Assembly: GCA_030024065.1 (NCBI GenBank)
Contig: JASEIE010000031.1
Span: 1 to 11,297, forward strand
Length of the DNA: 11,297 nucleotides
Direction of reading: 5' to 3'
Origin: Thermodesulfobacteriota bacterium
GTDB lineage: Bacteria; Desulfobacterota; BSN033; UBA1163
Shown: one piece after another, positions 4,893 to 11,297 of the stretch
How positions within the stretch are numbered: position 1 is the stretch's first letter
Layout of the letters: each line of letters opens with the position of its first letter
The notes under the pieces: model-generated
Told to the model about the DNA's origin: nothing
Seen by the model: only the letters and a program-made list of their open reading frames with translations
Database searches by the model: none
Program-made: the position numbers and the translations under genes

Positions 4893-5711
4893 ATGATGAA
4901 GGCGAAAAGCCAGGTCATGACAGCCGATGGATTCGATCGAAGTGTGGCGGAGAAGATGCCGAGAATGAAGAAACTGGAGGAGCCTCTTCTCATGGACCAG
5001 GAAGAGGAATTCCAGCCTCTTGAAGAGGATCATCCCGAAGTGATTCAGGAGAAAAGATCTCCGAAGATCCAGACGGAGAAGAAGGTGATCTTCGAACCGC
5101 CAAAGGCAGCCGCAGAGTCGGAGCAGGATCTGGGGGTGCTCAGGTTGATCGAGGACCTCCACACCCAGCTTCTCGTCTCAAGTCGGGCGAAGAAGGCTCT
5201 GGAAATGGATCTGGCCACCGATCAGAAGGCCATCCATCAATTGGCTCAGGACAACAAGGGTTTCCGCAACCAACTTGAGGAGGCAAGGAAAGAACTCCAG
5301 GGATTCAGGGAGGCCCATTCCGAATCGATCTATTTGAAAGAGGAAAACGAGGAGGCCCTGGAGAAGATACAGGAGTTCCAGCAGGAATTGAGAGGTATGA
5401 GGGAGAGCTTAACAAAGACGGTCAAAGAGAGGGATGAGGCATTGAGCCGTATTCAGGAATTGGAATCCCAACTGAATCAGAATGAACTGGTCAAGATAAA
5501 AGGAAGAATGAAGGAGCGAGAGGCTTCCCATTTTTCCGAGGAGAATCGGGGGCTCCAATCCAAACTGGAAGAGGCGCTTGCTAAAAATGTGGAGATAGAG
5601 AGGAAGTACGAAACCCTTAAGCGATCCTTTAATGAGGTGAAGGAATCCCTTACGCTATTGAGAGATTCTTATAAAAAGAATTATTATCATCTTTCCGAGA
5701 CTGCGGATTAA
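4893..5711 (+). CDS. Long coiled-coil protein, candidate ParA partner (long form)
   Basis: The 272-residue protein starts at ATG 4893 or the adjacent 4896, behind the very strong site AAAGGAGG (4880-4887). Residues 1-80 are acidic, proline-containing and probably disordered, with DGFDRSVAEKMP at 12-23. From about residue 82 to 262 it is an almost unbroken Glu/Lys/Leu-rich helix with heptad spacing, predicted as a long coiled coil. It has no membrane segment or signal peptide. The region VLRLIEDLHTQLL through ALEMDL (82-107) aligns without gaps to the short coiled-coil protein encoded upstream. This last gene of the operon ends at TAA, and a new promoter begins about 20 bases later. Coiled-coil scaffolds such as PomX work with ParA-type ATPases, but no family is recognised here. 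Confidence 0.8.
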   Translation: MMKAKSQVMTADGFDRSVAEKMPRMKKLEEPLLMDQEEEFQPLEEDHPEVIQEKRSPKIQTEKKVIFEPPKAAAESEQDLGVLRLIEDLHTQLLVSSRAKKALEMDLATDQKAIHQLAQDNKGFRNQLEEARKELQGFREAHSESIYLKEENEEALEKIQEFQQELRGMRESLTKTVKERDEALSRIQELESQLNQNELVKIKGRMKEREASHFSEENRGLQSKLEEALAKNVEIERKYETLKRSFNEVKESLTLLRDSYKKNYYHLSETAD

Positions 5712-5733
5712 CATATCCTCCTATCCCATCAAA

Positions 5734-5763
5734 TTGACACCACTCATCTTTGAATAATATAAT
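5734..5763 (+). promoter_or_regulatory. Consensus sigma70 promoter before the UPF0280-mtaB-rnc genes
   Basis: TTGACA (5734-5739) and TATAAT (5758-5763) both match the consensus perfectly, with an 18-base spacer. The predicted start near 5770 leaves a leader of about 160 bases before the UPF0280 ATG. That leader contains a palindrome and a dispersed-repeat copy. Confidence 0.65.
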
Positions 5764-5784
5764 GGATACGTTCGACGGCGCCAA

Positions 5785-5805
5785 ACTCCGATTTTAAATC
5801 GGGGT
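5785..5805. promoter_or_regulatory. 21-bp near-perfect palindrome in the UPF0280 leader
   Basis: The sequence ACTCCGATTT-T-AAATCGGGGT is an inverted repeat around a single central T with one mismatched pair (a G-T wobble). It lies about 15-35 bases after the predicted transcription start, a usual place for a repressor site. Its one-base loop makes a DNA operator more likely than an RNA hairpin. Nothing identifies the ligand. Confidence 0.4.
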
Positions 5806-5827
5806 AAAAAGTGCCGCTCAGTATCAA

Positions 5828-5874
5828 CCCTGAGCACATCCCGAGTGCCTGTCCTGAGCGCAGTCAAAGGATCA
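5828..5874. repeat. Dispersed intergenic repeat copy (CCTGAGC-type)
   Basis: CCCTGAGC at 5828-5835 and TCCTGAGC at 5852-5859 lie 24 bases apart and are followed by GCAGTCAAAGGATC. This wording resembles a dispersed repeat (consensus roughly CCTGAGCGAAGTCGAAGGATC) that I recall from intergenic regions of many environmental genomes. The attribution is from memory and only one copy is visible here. Confidence 0.35.
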
Positions 5875-5930
5875 GACCGGAGAGTCGAATGGGTTGATTT
5901 CGTTCGGGAAGAGATTCAATCCATATAGAG

Positions 5931-6653
5931 ATGTATGAAAAACGGACTTACCGGAACTTGGTCAAGACGGATGACCTTGTTCAATTCGAGGTGATCGTCA
6001 GGGAGACAGACCTCCTCATCCGGGCAGAGAGGGACCTCTACCGGGAGACGAGGGAGTCGGTCCTGAAATGCCGCCGCCAGATTGAGACTTATATTGAGAT
6101 GAACCCCGAATTTCAAAGAAGCCTCACGCCTCTGAAGGAGGACCCTTATGCTCCAGAGATCGTACAAGAGATGATACGCACTTCCCGATTGGCTCATGTC
6201 GGGCCCATGGCTGCCGTCGCCGGAGCAGTGGCTGAATCCGTTTCAAAAGACCTGCTTTTGGTCTCGAAAGAGGTGATCGTTGAGAATGGGGGGGATATCT
6301 ACCTCTCCACCCCGAGAGAGAGAGTGATCGGAATCTATGCAGGCAATTCCCCTCTTAGCCTGAAAATAGGAATCGTCATCGAACCCGGGAAATCCCCTCT
6401 TGGCATCTGCACCTCCTCGGGGACAGTGGGCCACTCCCTGAGCTTTGGGAAGGCAGATGCAGTCCTGGTCCTCTCCAAATCCGGAGCCCTTGCTGATGCA
6501 GCAGCAACGGCTATCGGAAATATCGTCGGGGAGAAGCAGGATATTGAGCGAGGCCTGGGGATGGGGAAGGAGATCGAAGGGGTACTGGGAATACTCATCA
6601 TTGTCGGAGAGAAGATGGGCGTCTGGGGAGATATCAAGCTGATTCGACTTTAA
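5931..6653 (+). CDS. UPF0280 family protein (ApbE-like fold)
   Basis: This 240-residue protein is the usual length for UPF0280. The family is related to ApbE, the flavin transferase that attaches FMN to proteins, but its own reaction is not established. Characteristic segments are V-G-P-M-A-A-V-A-G-A-V-A-E (90-102), E-N-G-G-D-I-Y (118-124), C-T-S-S-G-T-V-G-H-S-L-S-F-G (160-173), and A-D-A-A-A-T-A-I (188-195), which matches the A-D-A-x-A-T-A motif of ApbE. No signal peptide or lipobox is present, unlike secreted ApbE, so it should be cytoplasmic. The ribosome-binding site is weak (AGAG just before ATG 5931). It is the first gene after the consensus promoter, and mtaB follows after 55 bases with no terminator visible, so the two are probably co-transcribed. 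Confidence 0.88.
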   Translation: MYEKRTYRNLVKTDDLVQFEVIVRETDLLIRAERDLYRETRESVLKCRRQIETYIEMNPEFQRSLTPLKEDPYAPEIVQEMIRTSRLAHVGPMAAVAGAVAESVSKDLLLVSKEVIVENGGDIYLSTPRERVIGIYAGNSPLSLKIGIVIEPGKSPLGICTSSGTVGHSLSFGKADAVLVLSKSGALADAAATAIGNIVGEKQDIERGLGMGKEIEGVLGILIIVGEKMGVWGDIKLIRL

Positions 6654-6708
6654 AAGGCTGACGAATATTTCATTTTACAATCTGAAGATTACTTTTTCTA
6701 TTTGGACC

Positions 6709-8034
6709 ATGACAACCGTTTCTTTAGCCACGCTCGGGTGTAAAGTGAACCAGTTCGAATCCGAAGCCCTCATGGCGGGTCTCGAAGAAAGGGGTTATCA
6801 TCTCGTTCCCTTCGAAGAAGGGGCGGATATCACCATCATCAATACCTGTTGCATTACCCATCGGGCTGACTTTGAATCGAGGCAGATGGTCAGAAGGGCT
6901 CTCCGAAGGAATCCGAATTCGTTCATCATCGTGACCGGATGTTATTCACAGGTAGAACCCGAAGCCTTTGCTCACATGGGGGGGGTCAACTATCTCCTGG
7001 GTAACAGAGAGAAGACCCATATTCCTGATCTTCTTCCCATGATGATGAAAGGAGAACTTCCACAGATTCAGGTCAGCGATATCCAGGGAGAGAAGCTCTT
7101 TTCCGATATTTCTCTTTACACTTTTCACCACCACACCCGGGCCTTCCTGAAGATTCAGGATGGATGCAATGCCCGCTGTTCATACTGTATCGTTCCCCAT
7201 GCGAGAGGCCCTTCGAGAAGCCTCCCTCCGGAGAGGGTCATCGAGCATCTGAGAGTCCTGAAAGAGAGGGACTTTAAAGAGGTAGTACTCACCGGAATCC
7301 ATATCGGTTCCTATGGGCTGGAGCTCACTCCTGTGTTCACTCTTGAAAAATTACTCCAACGACTTGAAGTCGAAGAGACACCCCATCGAATTCGACTCAG
7401 CTCCATCGAGCCTCTCGATTTCTCCGCTGACCTCATCTCGACTCTCTCACGATCGGTGAAAATATGCCCCCACCTCCACATCCCCATCCAGAGCGGAGAC
7501 GATGACATCCTGAAGATGATGAACAGGAATTATGACCATGCTTTCCTCTCCGACCTCATCCGGGAACTCCATGAAAGGATTCCGGAGGTCTCGATGGGTG
7601 CGGATGTGATCGTTGGATTTCCAGGGGAGACGGAAGAGAGGTTTAAAAATACCTTCAAGCTGATCGATTCCCTTCCTCTCTCCTATCTTCATGTCTTTCC
7701 TTTTTCGAAGAGAAAGGGAACACCTGCGGCTCAATTTCTCAGGAGGATAGATGAGAAGACAGTCAAGCAGATGGCAGAGCGGATGAGGGATCTGGGGAGA
7801 GAGAAACGGCGGTCTTTTTATCGCCGGTTTCTCCATCAGGAGTTGAAGGTTCTGGTAGAGGACCGAAAAGCGAGAGGGCAGGGGAGATGGAAAGGTTTTT
7901 CACGGAACTATATTCCTGTTCGTCTCGTGAATGGAGGGCATTGCGACCTGACCAATCAGGAATGCAGGGTTGTCGTGACGGAATGGAGTGAAAAAGGAGT
8001 GACAGGCAAAGTGGCGGAGGGTCAGCATGGATGA
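6709..8034 (+). CDS. mtaB: tRNA threonylcarbamoyladenosine methylthiotransferase MtaB
   Basis: This 441-residue radical SAM enzyme of the methylthiotransferase family adds a methylthio group to t6A at position 37 of tRNAs reading ANN codons, giving ms2t6A. The N-terminal cluster-binding domain has its three cysteines at C11 (T-L-G-C-K-V-N), C47 (I-N-T-C-C) and C78 (T-G-C-Y-S). The radical SAM motif C-x3-C-x2-C is at C153, C157 and C160 (D-G-C-N-A-R-C-S-Y-C). Further family blocks are G-I-H-I-G-S-Y-G, S-S-I-E-P and G-A-D-V-I-V-G-F-P-G-E-T. The C-terminal part (about 382-436) is a TRAM-like RNA-binding region. The A-T-L-G-C-K-V-N start and I-V-P-x-A-R-G-P-S-R point to the MtaB branch rather than MiaB or RimO. 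The end overlaps rnc by 8 bp. The start has only a poor ribosome-binding site. Confidence 0.92.
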   Translation: MTTVSLATLGCKVNQFESEALMAGLEERGYHLVPFEEGADITIINTCCITHRADFESRQMVRRALRRNPNSFIIVTGCYSQVEPEAFAHMGGVNYLLGNREKTHIPDLLPMMMKGELPQIQVSDIQGEKLFSDISLYTFHHHTRAFLKIQDGCNARCSYCIVPHARGPSRSLPPERVIEHLRVLKERDFKEVVLTGIHIGSYGLELTPVFTLEKLLQRLEVEETPHRIRLSSIEPLDFSADLISTLSRSVKICPHLHIPIQSGDDDILKMMNRNYDHAFLSDLIRELHERIPEVSMGADVIVGFPGETEERFKNTFKLIDSLPLSYLHVFPFSKRKGTPAAQFLRRIDEKTVKQMAERMRDLGREKRRSFYRRFLHQELKVLVEDRKARGQGRWKGFSRNYIPVRLVNGGHCDLTNQECRVVVTEWSEKGVTGKVAEGQHG

Positions 8035-8788
8035 AGAGAGGTGGGCCTCTTTAAGGGCATTTGCAAATCGTTTGAATTATCGATTCAATAAGATCGAATG
8101 GCTGGATCAGGCTTTCACCCATAAGTCATTCATCCATCAGACCACCACTTCCAGGAGGGATGCGAATGAAGTGTTGGAATACCTCGGCGACGCCGTCCTC
8201 AACCTTGCCGTGAGTCATCTTCTCCTTCGGGAATTCCCAGAGGCCCAGGAAGGAACGCTCTCTATGTGGAGGTCTCATCTTGTCAAACGGAGCTCGCTGG
8301 CCTTCTTCTCAAAGGAACTAGGGTTAGATCAATATCTCCTCTTGGGGAAAAGCGAAATTCTGGATGGAGGGGGAGAAAAAACCTCTATTCTCGCCAATGC
8401 CTATGAAGCTTTGATCGGAGCCATCTATATGGATTCGGGATTTGATCAGGCCTTGGCGATCATCCAGAACCAACTCAAGCCCTATCTCGAATCAGAAAAC
8501 GTCTCCCTCCTTTTTGATGATTATAAAAGCCTTTTCCAAAAATATGCCCAGCAGACCCATGGCCTCACCCCTCAATACCGTGTGTTGAAGGAATCCGGGC
8601 CACAACACGAGAAACAGTTTCAAGCCTCTGTCATGATCGGAGAAGAAGTGAGGGGAGTGGGGTGGGGAAGGAGCAAAAAAATAGCTGAGCAGGAAGCCGC
8701 TAGAAAAGCATTGGAGAAATTCGAAATTCAAAGCACTAAATCCGAAACAAATTTGAATGTCCGAAATACCAATGACCAAAACGAATAG
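8027..8788 (+). CDS. rnc: Ribonuclease III
   Basis: This 253-residue enzyme cleaves double-stranded RNA in rRNA maturation and mRNA turnover. The nuclease domain (about 8-153) carries the signature N-E-V-L-E-Y-L-G-D-A-V-L (47-58), providing E48, E51 and D55, and a second metal-binding block I-L-A-N-A-Y-E-A-L-I-G-A-I-Y (121-134) with E127. The first acid of that block is Asn124 here where E. coli has Asp. The double-stranded-RNA-binding domain (about 164-232) ends in K-K-I-A-E-Q-E-A-A-R-K-A-L-E. ATG 8027 follows GGAGG and overlaps mtaB by 8 bp, indicating coupling. The last about 20 residues (EIQSTKSETNLNVRNTNDQN and E) extend past the usual end. They are encoded by one arm of an imperfect inverted repeat that also contains the stop codon. 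Confidence 0.95.
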   Translation: MDEERWASLRAFANRLNYRFNKIEWLDQAFTHKSFIHQTTTSRRDANEVLEYLGDAVLNLAVSHLLLREFPEAQEGTLSMWRSHLVKRSSLAFFSKELGLDQYLLLGKSEILDGGGEKTSILANAYEALIGAIYMDSGFDQALAIIQNQLKPYLESENVSLLFDDYKSLFQKYAQQTHGLTPQYRVLKESGPQHEKQFQASVMIGEEVRGVGWGRSKKIAEQEAARKALEKFEIQSTKSETNLNVRNTNDQNE

Positions 8789-8830
8789 AAAGTTTTGAGA
8801 TTTGGACATTCGTATTTAGAAATTGTTTCG
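8743..8830. repeat. Imperfect inverted repeat spanning the rnc stop codon
   Basis: CGAAACAA (8743-8750) and GAATGTCC (8755-8762) pair with TTGTTTCG (8823-8830) and GGACATTC (8804-8811), leaving a loop of about 40 bases. The left arm is inside rnc and the right arm is downstream. The sequence resembles long dispersed repeats in environmental genomes built from GAAACAAATTTGAATGTCCG-like units (from memory). It could fold in RNA and end or protect the rnc transcript. No poly-U tail follows, so it is not a classic terminator. Confidence 0.5.
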
Positions 8831-8888
8831 AATTGATCCCTTCGGGAAGCTTCGCCCGATATTCGGATTTAGGATTTAAAGAGTAACA

Positions 8889-9959
8889 ATGACCCCATTA
8901 ATCATCCCAGTCTTTCTTCCCCATCTGGGTTGTCGTCAGCATTGTCTTTTCTGCAATCAGAAGGCGACAGCCAAAGAAATTCCTTCTCCCGACTCTGTCA
9001 GGAAGTTCGTCGAAAATTCTCTCTCTGGCTTTCCTCCTGATCAAGAGAAGAGAGAAAAGCAGATTGCCTTCTACGGAGGGAGCTTTACAGCGATGGAGAG
9101 AGAGGAACAGGGATCCTACCTAAGAGAGGTTCAGCCCTTTCTCTCTTCAGGGGGGATCGACTCGATTCGTCTCTCCACCAGGCCTGATGCTTTGGATGAA
9201 GAAACGCTATCCCTGCTCAAAGAATATGGGGTGAAGACCATCGAGATCGGGGCACAGTCGATGGTCGATGAAGTTCTCCTCCTTTCGAGGAGAGGCCATG
9301 GTACAAATGACACCGCCTCTGCCATTTCCCGGTTGAGAGATTGGGGATTTGAGGTTGGAGTCCATCTGATGATTGGCCTTCCGGGTGATACCTGCGATCG
9401 TTTTCTTCAGACCCTCGATCGTCTCATCGACCTTAAGCCCGATTTCATCAGAATTCATCCAACGCTGGTGCTCAAAGGTGCTTCTCTTGAGAACCTCTGG
9501 AAATTGGGAAAGTATTCTCCTTTAACACTAAATGAGGCCGTGGATTGGTTGAAAAGAGGGGTTCTCCAACTGGAGAGAGCTTCCATTCCTATTGTCAGGA
9601 TCGGTCTTCAGCCAACAAAGGAGCTGGAAGAGTATCTTCTTGCCGGACCCTTTCATCCTGCCCTTCATCAACTCGTCGATTCAGCCATCTATTATGATAT
9701 GGCAGAATATCTACTCCGGAATTATCCCAATGGATCTCGGCCTGCTTTTCTCTGCCATCCCAAAGAAGTCTCAAACCTCAAAGGCCAGAGGAATGAGAAT
9801 ATTCTAAAGCTGAAGAAGCATTTTAAACTCAGTGAGGTCCTGATAAACGGAAGAAATGATGTGCCGAGAGGCAGGCTCATGCTTCAAACCCAAGAAGGAG
9901 AGTTTTCAATCCATAGAAAGTCTCTTGTCTTTTACCCATTTCGAGTTGAAACTCAATAA
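8889..9959 (+). CDS. Radical SAM protein, Elp3-like without acetyltransferase domain
   Basis: This is a 356-residue protein with the radical SAM motif C15-x3-C19-x2-C22 (L-G-C-R-Q-H-C-L-F-C-N-Q), a G-G-S-F-T-A-M block (63-69) matching the SAM-contacting GGE position, and S-T-R-P-D-A-L-D-E-E and T-I-E-I-G-A-Q-S-M segments. These blocks are shared by the radical SAM domain of Elp3 and related YhcC-like proteins. The C-terminal GNAT acetyltransferase domain of Elp3 is absent; instead there is a helical C-terminus of about 100 residues that I do not recognise. Elp3 modifies tRNA wobble uridines, and neighbouring mtaB and rnc suit an RNA-related role, but the substrate is unknown. The gene starts 100 bases after rnc behind AAAGAG (8878-8883), with the rnc-end repeat between them. 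It converges with the AcfC remnant, and no terminator is visible between. Confidence 0.85.
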   Translation: MTPLIIPVFLPHLGCRQHCLFCNQKATAKEIPSPDSVRKFVENSLSGFPPDQEKREKQIAFYGGSFTAMEREEQGSYLREVQPFLSSGGIDSIRLSTRPDALDEETLSLLKEYGVKTIEIGAQSMVDEVLLLSRRGHGTNDTASAISRLRDWGFEVGVHLMIGLPGDTCDRFLQTLDRLIDLKPDFIRIHPTLVLKGASLENLWKLGKYSPLTLNEAVDWLKRGVLQLERASIPIVRIGLQPTKELEEYLLAGPFHPALHQLVDSAIYYDMAEYLLRNYPNGSRPAFLCHPKEVSNLKGQRNENILKLKKHFKLSEVLINGRNDVPRGRLMLQTQEGEFSIHRKSLVFYPFRVETQ

Positions 9960-9997
9960 TAACCCCCAGACCTCTTTTCTTCCGAAAACCACCCCGT

Positions 9998-10312
9998 TCA
10001 TGGTGCCATCCAGCCCCATTTCACGAAGATCTCTTGTCCCCTATCGGACTGAAGGAAATCCGCAAACTCCTTTGTCAATGCCTTTTGCTCTGAGCGATTT
10101 GTGATCGCAATGCCGCACGAGCGATAGATTGTGTTCTCTGGTTCGGTGTTGACTAGATCGGCAGAGGCGGGACTCTCCTTTTGCCAGATGGTCCAGATCA
10201 GCCAAGCGTCATAGCCCAGATCACTGTTCCAGAGTTTCTTGGCCTCGGCGCTATTAGGTGAATATGAGCCAATGTTACGGCGCACGCCGTCAACAAGTTT
10301 AACATTGTCAAG
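9998..10312 (-). pseudogene. C-terminal remnant of an AcfC-like extracellular solute-binding protein
   Basis: On the minus strand a continuous frame of about 104 residues starts at L-D-N-V-K-L-V-D-G-V-R-R-N-I-G (from 10312) and ends at TGA 9998. It contains SYSPNSAEAKKLWNSDLGYD, A-W-L-I-W-T-I-W and a final FADFLQSDRGQEIFVKWGWM. This is the conserved C-terminal third of AcfC-type (accessory colonisation factor) and molybdate-binding-like periplasmic proteins, which end in a F-L-x-S-x-x-G-x-x-I-F-x-K-W-G-W motif. The frame has no true start: GTG 10285 lies inside conserved sequence. The N-terminal two thirds, with signal peptide and ligand-binding residues, are missing, and the Y1 transposase gene begins exactly where the homology stops. 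The simplest reading is a gene cut by element insertion or by a deletion at its edge. Confidence 0.75.
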
Positions 10313-10321
10313 CTGGGGTCA
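10312..10321. repeat. Boundary of the Y1 element, GCTGGGGTCA
   Basis: This 10-mer joins the AcfC remnant to the transposase gene and includes the last base pairs of the transposase stop (10319-10321). The identical 10-mer occurs at 511-520 in the same orientation. I take it to be the left end of the Y1 element. The right end lies beyond the window. Confidence 0.4.
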
Positions 10322-11293
10322 GGCATTAGTAATAAAGTATTTCTTCTTCTTTTTCCAGACAAGTTCCTTCTCAATCAGTCCGATCTTTCTGGCCAACCCT
10401 TCATCTCCCCGGAGGAGGTCCTCCACCCTGGCTATCCCTAGGCTGATCGTCATGGGCTCCCGACGAAAATGCTTCCCAACATCCTTTACCAAACAACCAG
10501 ATAACCTCCTCGCCAGATACCCCACTAAACTCCGTCCATAAGCTCCCCGACGGCCTCGACTCTGAGAATACATCCGATCCCGAGTAATCCCAATCCTGTT
10601 TTCAACTTCCTTGACTATCTCTTCTATCGGGATCTCATAGAAGACTATCCCTTCGATCATTTTTTTGGACTCCATTCGCTCAATAAACTCATCTTCCCCC
10701 AAAAACCGTTGGTCTTTCACCTCATAATACTTATCTTGGTGCCCCAAACCTAAACCTTCTAAGACAAACTCCCTGTACCGTTTCCTGGTTTTTCCTTTGT
10801 TCCTCCCAAATTGATTCAGCACAAATTCTTCATCGATCAGATCATCCTTGCCCTTGCTCAAATATCTCCAATAACTTGTCCACCGATACTTCTCAGGATC
10901 CTTTACCACTTTGGACCGTATCGGGTTCAGATGAATATAACGAACCAATTCCAACAGATAGGAATCTTTCTCACATAGAATGGCCTTATAGCGCCCCTGA
11001 AAAAGATGGCCCACTTTTCCATAACGCCAGTTGAAGTATTGAGTGTAACGAAACTGAAGTCCCTGCATGATCTTGGACAGTGGGGTTGCCTCCACTTCGA
11101 GCAGCAAGTGTACGTGGTTCCTCATGAGCGCATAGGCATAAAGACGAAATGGATACCTGGACTTGTATTCCGAAAGAAGAGAAAGGTACTTTTGAAAATC
11201 TTTCTCGCCCACGAAGATGTCCTGCCTTTGGTTTCCCCTGGCGATAACATGATATAAGGCCGCAGGGGAATGAACCCGGGGTTTTCGTGCCAT
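10319..11293 (-). mobile_element. Y1 (IS200-like, REP-associated type) transposase with C-terminal helix-turn-helix
   Basis: This complete 324-residue gene starts at ATG 11293, four bases from the window end, and stops at 10319. The N-terminal Y1_Tnp domain has Y-H-V-I-A-R-G-N (14-21), the HUH metal-binding motif N-H-V-H-L-L-L-E (59-66, H60 and H62) and the probable catalytic Tyr119 in V-R-Y-I-H-L-N-P-I-R. HUH enzymes nick single-stranded DNA at hairpins and form a 5'-phosphotyrosine bond. Residues about 255-310 (SLVGYLARRLSGCLVKDVGK then HFRREPMTISLGIARVEDLL) resemble the DnaA C-terminal DNA-binding domain often fused to these transposases. At 324 residues it is longer than classic TnpA of IS200 (about 150), as expected for this group. 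Its promoter and upstream flank are outside the window. The gene appears intact. Confidence 0.88.
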
Positions 11294-11297
11294 ACAG

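Noticed and set aside
7447..7836. 129-residue minus-strand open frame inside mtaB
   Set aside because: mtaB is strongly supported on the plus strand, and the antisense frame has no domain pattern.
1..11297. CRISPR arrays, tRNA and rRNA genes, classic hairpin-plus-U terminators
   Set aside because: No regularly spaced repeats, tRNA-like cloverleaf or rRNA sequence, and no GC stem followed by a T run, were noticed on either strand when reading by eye.

Overview
The window looks like bacterial chromosome of moderate GC, most like an environmental Desulfobacterota (deltaproteobacterial) or related lineage. This is inferred from gene content: a UPF0280 protein next to mtaB and rnc, a solitary DUF4338 gene, a Y1 transposase with an added C-terminal helix-turn-helix, and an AcfC-type binding-protein remnant. 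No rRNA or tRNA was seen, so the lineage call is tentative.

Layout. (1) Positions 1-2440 are an AT-rich accessory zone, mostly on the minus strand. It holds the 5' part of a DUF4338/DruA-like gene with its own promoter, a shortened UPF0175-type antitoxin remnant, and an intact MNT-HEPN toxin-antitoxin pair. The promoter of that pair lies in a 24-bp perfect palindrome. Two decayed fragments follow: a probable Y1-transposase C-terminus and a coiled-coil gene with an in-frame stop. (2) Positions 2489-5711 form a compact plus-strand operon: ribbon-helix-helix protein, HEAT-repeat protein, ParA ATPase with an N-terminal MerR/SopA-like DNA-binding domain, and two coiled-coil proteins. (3) Positions 5734-9959 are housekeeping genes: a consensus promoter, a UPF0280 (ApbE-like) gene, mtaB, rnc and a radical SAM gene. 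Dispersed repeats sit before the first gene and at the end of rnc. (4) Positions 9998-11293 hold the C-terminal remnant of an AcfC-like solute-binding protein, cut off by a complete Y1 (REP-associated type) transposase gene.

The most interesting candidate is the operon at 2489-5711. A ParA-type ATPase encoded with HEAT-repeat and coiled-coil proteins has the same kinds of parts as the myxobacterial PomXYZ division-site system. The two coiled-coil proteins, though of very different length, share an N-terminal motif (D-x-F-x3-V-A-x-K-x-P) and a second motif ending A-L-E-[VM]-D-L. No ParB-like gene is visible. I infer a ParA-driven positioning or partition module whose two adaptors share a docking or ATPase-stimulating peptide. 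The function is not proven by the sequence.

The MNT-HEPN operator and the probably leaderless DUF4338 transcript are smaller but well-defined observations. The mtaB and rnc genes overlap by 8 bp and probably share the transcript that starts before the UPF0280 gene.
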